Shown here: positions 11,074-14,305 of the stretch, one piece after another | How positions within the stretch are numbered: position 1 is the first letter of the stretch | Layout of the letters: each line of letters opens with the position of its first letter | Translations under genes and position numbers: made by a program | Source of the DNA: Pseudomonadota bacterium | GTDB lineage: Bacteria > Pseudomonadota > Alphaproteobacteria > Sphingomonadales > Sphingomonadaceae | Reading direction: 5' to 3' | Assembly: GCA_963205285.1 (NCBI GenBank) | Contig: CAUJJQ010000090.1 | Coordinates: 1 to 14,305, forward strand | DNA: 14,305 bases | Notes under the pieces: model-generated | Databases searched by the model: none | What the model was told of the DNA's origin: nothing | What the model saw: the letters and a program-made list of their open reading frames with translations, nothing else

Positions 11074-13593
11074 ATGCACGATACCCGGTTCAACCCGATA
11101 AAGGCCGATGCCACATGGCAGGCGGCTTGGGAAAAGGCTGCGATTTTTGCGACCCCGGCGGCGGATGATCCGCGCCCCAAATCCTATGTATTGGAAATGT
11201 TTCCCTATCCATCGGGGCGCATCCACATCGGCCATGTGCGCAATTATACGATGGGCGATGTGCTGGCGCGTTTCCGCACGATGACCGGCCATGCCGTGCT
11301 CCACCCGATGGGTTGGGACGCATTTGGCATGCCGGCCGAAAATGCCGCGATGGAAAAGGGGGTGCACCCCGGCACATGGACGCGCGCCAACATCGCCGCG
11401 ATGAAGGCGCAATTGCTGCGCCTCGGCCTTGCCATCGACTGGAGCCGCGAGTTTGCGACCTGCGATGCGGCCTATTACGGCCATGAACAGGCGATGTTCC
11501 TCGACATGTTCGATGCAGGGATTGTGTACCGCAAGGAAAGCGCGGTGAATTGGGATCCGGTCGACCGCACCGTTTTGGCCAATGAACAGGTGATCGACGG
11601 GCGCGGCTGGCGTTCGGGTGCATTGGTCGAACGCAAGAAGCTGAACCAATATTTCCTGCGCATCACCGATTTTGCCGAAGAATTGCTGACCGGCCTTGGC
11701 GAACTCGACAAATGGCCCGACAAAGTCCGGCTGATGCAGGAAAATTGGATCGGCAAGTCCGAAGGGTTGATCGCCAATTTCTCTCTGGTCGGCAGCGAAC
11801 AGGGGGTGGAGGTTTTCACCACCCGCCCCGACACCATGTACGGCGCAAGCTTCCTCGCCATCGCCGCCGACCACCCGCTGGCGCAAAGCCTTGCCGCCAA
11901 TGCGCCCGAACTGGCCACCTTCATCGAGCAATGCAAACAGGGCGGCACCACGGCGGCAGAGCTGGAAACGGCGGAAAAATTGGGTTTCAACACCGGCTTG
12001 TCGGTGCAACATCCGCTCGACCCCGATTGGCATCTGCCGGTCTGGGTCGCCAATTTCGTGCTGATGGATTATGGGACGGGCGCGGTTTTCGGCTGTCCCG
12101 CGCATGATCAGCGCGACCTTGATTTCGCGCGCAAATATGGCCTGCCGGTGCGCCGCGTCGTCGCCGATGGGGATGCAACCGACGCTGATTTTGACGGTGA
12201 CATTGCCTTTACCGGCGCAGGTGCCATCGTCAATTCGCACTGGATGGACGGGATGAGCGTTGCCGCTGCAAAGGCTGCGATTATCGCGCGCGCCGAACAT
12301 GACCGCTGGGGCCATGCCAAGGTGCAATATCGCTTGCGCGACTGGGGGATCAGCCGTCAGCGTTATTGGGGCACCCCCATCCCCATCATCCATTGCGATG
12401 CGTGCGGCGTGGTTGGCGTGCCGCGCGACCAATTGCCGGTGGTTCTGCCGGACGATGTTGATTTTGCGACGCCGGGCAACCCGCTCGACCGGCACCCGAC
12501 ATGGCGCGATACCAACTGCCCCAAATGTAATGCACCCGCGCGGCGTGAAACCGACACGCTCGACACTTTTGCCGATTCAAGCTGGTATTTCATCCGCTTT
12601 GCCAGCCAGCCCCAAGACGCGCCCTTTAGCCGGGCGGAGGCGGAAAGCTGGCTGCCGGTCGGCCAATATATCGGCGGCATCGAACATGCGATTTTGCATT
12701 TGCTCTATGCCCGCTTCTGGACCCGCGCGCTCCACCGCATGGGCAAGATATCGATCACCGAACCCTTTGCCGCGCTGTTCACGCAGGGGATGGTGACGCA
12801 TGAGACATATCGCGATGCCACGGGCAATTGGCTCTCCCCCGATGAGGTGCGCGACGAAAATGGCGTGCTGACCAGCCTCGACGGCGGCGCAGTGACGCGC
12901 GGGCGGGTCGAAAAAATGTCCAAGTCCAAGAAAAATGTCGTCGATCCCGATGGCATCATCGACCAATATGGGGCCGATGCGGTGCGCTGGTTCATGTTGT
13001 CGGACAGCCCGCCCGAACGTGATTTGCTGTGGACCGAATCGGGGATTGAGGGGTGCTGGCGCTTTGTCCAGCGGCTGTGGCGGCTGTTCGACGCTGCGGC
13101 AGAATCGGGCGATGGTGCGCGCGATATGGCGCTCGACAAGGCCTGCCACCGCGCAATTGCAGGGGTTGCCGCCGATATCGAATCGCTGACCTTTAACAAG
13201 GCGGTGGCCAAAATATATGAACTGGTGAACGCAATCGAAAAATCGCGCGTCCCCGCTTCGCGCCACGACGCCATCCGCATATTGCCGCGCCTGATTTCGC
13301 CGATGCTACCGCATCTGGCCGAAGAAGGCTGGCAGGCGTTGGGGGGCAGCGGGCTTGTTGCGCAGCAAAGCTGGCCCGAACATGATGCTGCGATGCTGGT
13401 CGATGATGATGTGACGATTGCCGTCCAAATCAACGGCAAATTGCGCGATACCATCACCCTGCCGCGCGATGCTTCGCGCGAGGTGGCACAGGCAGCGGCG
13501 CTCGCCAATGCACGGGTGCAGGCGGCAATCGCCGGGGCAACGCCAAAGAAAATCATCGTCGTGCCGGGGCGGCTAGTCAACATCGTCGTATAA
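11074..13593 (+). CDS. leuS: Leucyl-tRNA synthetase
   Basis: This 839-residue cytoplasmic class Ia aminoacyl-tRNA synthetase charges tRNA-Leu with leucine. Motifs run in the expected order: HIGH (51-54, in [15 protein letters not shown]), the CP1 editing domain with TTRPDT (249-254) and the editing aspartate D345 in AHDQRD, two zinc-knuckle pairs CDAC (441/444) and CPKC (482/485), and KMSKS (614-618). The C-terminal anticodon-binding and tail domains end [11 protein letters not shown]. Length and motif positions closely match the bacterial enzyme (E. coli LeuRS is 860 residues), so both synthesis and editing sites look intact. ATG 11074 has AGGA about 8 nt upstream. The gene follows the DUF3576 lipoprotein by 51 nt and precedes lptE by 42 nt. 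I see no Leu-codon attenuator or T-box. Confidence 0.98.
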   Translation: MHDTRFNPIKADATWQAAWEKAAIFATPAADDPRPKSYVLEMFPYPSGRIHIGHVRNYTMGDVLARFRTMTGHAVLHPMGWDAFGMPAENAAMEKGVHPGTWTRANIAAMKAQLLRLGLAIDWSREFATCDAAYYGHEQAMFLDMFDAGIVYRKESAVNWDPVDRTVLANEQVIDGRGWRSGALVERKKLNQYFLRITDFAEELLTGLGELDKWPDKVRLMQENWIGKSEGLIANFSLVGSEQGVEVFTTRPDTMYGASFLAIAADHPLAQSLAANAPELATFIEQCKQGGTTAAELETAEKLGFNTGLSVQHPLDPDWHLPVWVANFVLMDYGTGAVFGCPAHDQRDLDFARKYGLPVRRVVADGDATDADFDGDIAFTGAGAIVNSHWMDGMSVAAAKAAIIARAEHDRWGHAKVQYRLRDWGISRQRYWGTPIPIIHCDACGVVGVPRDQLPVVLPDDVDFATPGNPLDRHPTWRDTNCPKCNAPARRETDTLDTFADSSWYFIRFASQPQDAPFSRAEAESWLPVGQYIGGIEHAILHLLYARFWTRALHRMGKISITEPFAALFTQGMVTHETYRDATGNWLSPDEVRDENGVLTSLDGGAVTRGRVEKMSKSKKNVVDPDGIIDQYGADAVRWFMLSDSPPERDLLWTESGIEGCWRFVQRLWRLFDAAAESGDGARDMALDKACHRAIAGVAADIESLTFNKAVAKIYELVNAIEKSRVPASRHDAIRILPRLISPMLPHLAEEGWQALGGSGLVAQQSWPEHDAAMLVDDDVTIAVQINGKLRDTITLPRDASREVAQAAALANARVQAAIAGATPKKIIVVPGRLVNIVV

Positions 13594-13626
13594 ATTGCTA
13601 TTGAGCGGGCGCGCGCTTTGGCGGAT

Positions 13627-13632
13627 AGGGGG
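13627..13632 (+). promoter_or_regulatory. Ribosome binding site deciding the lptE start
   Basis: AGGGGG lies close upstream of ATG 13636 (3-nt spacer, short). TTG 13618 is in frame but has no better site and would add six residues (MADRGW, including charged ones) before the lipoprotein signal. Confidence 0.5.
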
Positions 13633-13635
13633 TGG

Positions 13636-14142
13636 ATGATCCGCCGTCTTTTGCCCCTGTTCCCCCTCCTCCTGCTCGCAGGCTGCGGCTTCAGCCCGCT
13701 GTACAGCGGCGGCAGCCACGGCCCCGTCGCCGCGACGCTGGCCGGCGTCGATGTTGCGCCCATATCGGGCGAAGCGGGCTGGCTGGTGCGCGGCGCCATC
13801 CGCGACCGGCTGGCCGTCGCGGGGGATGGCGAACCACGTTACCGCTTGCAGGTCGTGCTCGACGACCAGATTAGCGGCTTTGGTGTCCGCCGCGATGATT
13901 CAGTGACCCGCGAACGGCGCAGCCTGCGCGCGCGCTGGCAGTTGGTGGACATATCCAGCGGGCAAAATCTGATCGACGATGTCGCCGCTTCCGACATGGG
14001 GATTGACGTCACCGCCAGCGAATATGCGACGATAGCCGCCGAACGCACCGCGCACGAACGACTGGCCGACGCGATTGCCGAACAGATTATCCAGCGCGTC
14101 GCACAATATGGCGAAGCCGCCGCTCAACCTGCGGCGCGCTGA
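13636..14142 (+). CDS. lptE: LPS-assembly lipoprotein LptE
   Basis: This 168-residue outer-membrane lipoprotein is predicted to plug the LptD barrel and to help deliver lipopolysaccharide to the outer leaflet. The signal peptide MIRRLLPLFPLLLLAGC has a perfect lipobox L-A-G-C (Cys17), followed by GFSPLY, the short sequence seen after the lipidated cysteine in alphaproteobacterial LptE. The mature domain has the expected small alpha/beta pattern: a long helix WLVRGAIRDRLAV, strand YRLQVVLDDQISGF, strand RARWQLVDISSG and a C-terminal helix ERLADAIAEQIIQRVAQY. An Ala/Pro tail ends the protein. It follows leuS by 42 nt and precedes holA by 3 nt, matching the leuS-lptE-holA order of Alphaproteobacteria, which supports the assignment since LptE sequences are weakly conserved. 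The partner lptD is not in this window. Confidence 0.9.
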   Translation: MIRRLLPLFPLLLLAGCGFSPLYSGGSHGPVAATLAGVDVAPISGEAGWLVRGAIRDRLAVAGDGEPRYRLQVVLDDQISGFGVRRDDSVTRERRSLRARWQLVDISSGQNLIDDVAASDMGIDVTASEYATIAAERTAHERLADAIAEQIIQRVAQYGEAAAQPAAR

Positions 14143-14145
14143 GCC

Positions 14146-14305
14146 ATGGCGCTGGTAAAAGCGCACGCCGCCGCCGGTTATTTTGCCAGATTAAACCCCG
14201 ATATCCGCCTCTATCTCTTGGGTGGGGAGGGGGAGGGGCAGTGCCGCCATTTGCGCGACACATTGGCCGCTTCGCTCGGCCCCGATGCCGAAGCGATAGA
14301 CCTGA
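14146..14305 (+). CDS. holA: DNA polymerase III subunit delta, N-terminal part (cut by the window end)
   Basis: Only the first 53 codons are present. HolA is the delta subunit of the clamp-loader complex and opens the beta sliding clamp during replication. The visible part (MALVKAHAAAGYFARLNP, then IRLYLLGGEGEGQCRHLRDT) matches the N-terminal strand of alphaproteobacterial HolA, including the LLxGxxEG-like loop in place of a true Walker A, then a helix and the strand AEAIDL. ATG 14146 is 3 nt after the lptE stop, with no clear ribosome site of its own, so it is probably translationally coupled to lptE. The call rests on this short segment plus the conserved position after lptE. Confidence 0.85.
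   Translation, partial: MALVKAHAAAGYFARLNPDIRLYLLGGEGEGQCRHLRDTLAASLGPDAEAIDL

Noticed and set aside
10750..12495. A 581-codon open frame on the minus strand
   Set aside because: It lies opposite leuS, which has every family motif. Its translation is His/Arg/Ala-rich with no domain; it is a by-product of GC-rich codon bias.
12705..13799. A 364-codon open frame on the minus strand
   Set aside because: It overlaps the ends of leuS and lptE in antisense; Ser/Arg/Pro-rich, without recognisable structure.
1..14305. CRISPR arrays, tRNA or rRNA genes, insertion sequences, integrases, toxin-antitoxin or defence genes
   Set aside because: Reading both strands I saw no regularly spaced repeats, no tRNA-like cloverleaf, no transposase or integrase motifs, and no small paired genes. 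The paired helicase/PdeM genes are a repair module, not a known defence island.

Overview
This is a compact, GC-rich (roughly 60-65% by eye), densely coded bacterial chromosome segment. It most likely comes from an alphaproteobacterium of the order Sphingomonadales (Sphingomonas/Sphingopyxis-like). The basis is the leuS-lptE-holA order preceded by a DUF3576 lipoprotein, a large TonB-dependent receptor of the type sphingomonads carry in many copies, and the ligase-associated DNA-damage genes (an Lhr-type helicase and PdeM). The taxon is inferred from remembered gene order and protein families; no search was run. I see no insertion sequence, prophage gene, CRISPR array, tRNA or rRNA. The longest stretch without a gene is 233 bases.

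Left block (1-5409, all +): a 5'-truncated ligase-associated Lhr-type DEXH helicase, a lipoprotein membrane dipeptidase (M19), a secreted two-lobed retropepsin-like aspartyl protease, and the PdeM metallophosphoesterase. The helicase and PdeM belong to one predicted DNA-repair module whose other members are an ATP-dependent ligase and an MBL-fold exonuclease. Here the two are separated by two exported hydrolases, and this is the most unusual arrangement in the window. All four genes run the same way with gaps of 31, 97 and 19 nt.

Middle block (5410-10297): an orphan TonB-dependent receptor ends at a strong Rho-independent terminator that abuts the stop codon of the minus-strand yggS gene (PLP homeostasis). 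yggS is divergent, across 23 nt, from a degenerate ThiE/TenI-like gene. That gene converges, with only 2 nt between stop codons, on a minus-strand exported protein of unknown function that ends in a beta-barrel-like terminal Phe.

Right block (10298-14305, all +): a 233-nt divergent intergenic region, then a DUF3576 lipoprotein, leucyl-tRNA synthetase, the LPS-assembly lipoprotein LptE and the start of holA (DNA polymerase III delta). This is a conserved-looking alphaproteobacterial cassette mixing translation, outer-membrane biogenesis and replication. Much of the window serves the cell envelope: two other lipoproteins besides LptE, a secreted protease, a receptor and an unknown exported protein. 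I did not find a clearly new multi-gene system. The best leads are the split helicase/PdeM module, the two-lobed protease, the ThiE-like protein lacking usual active-site residues, and the unknown exported protein next to the DUF3576 gene.
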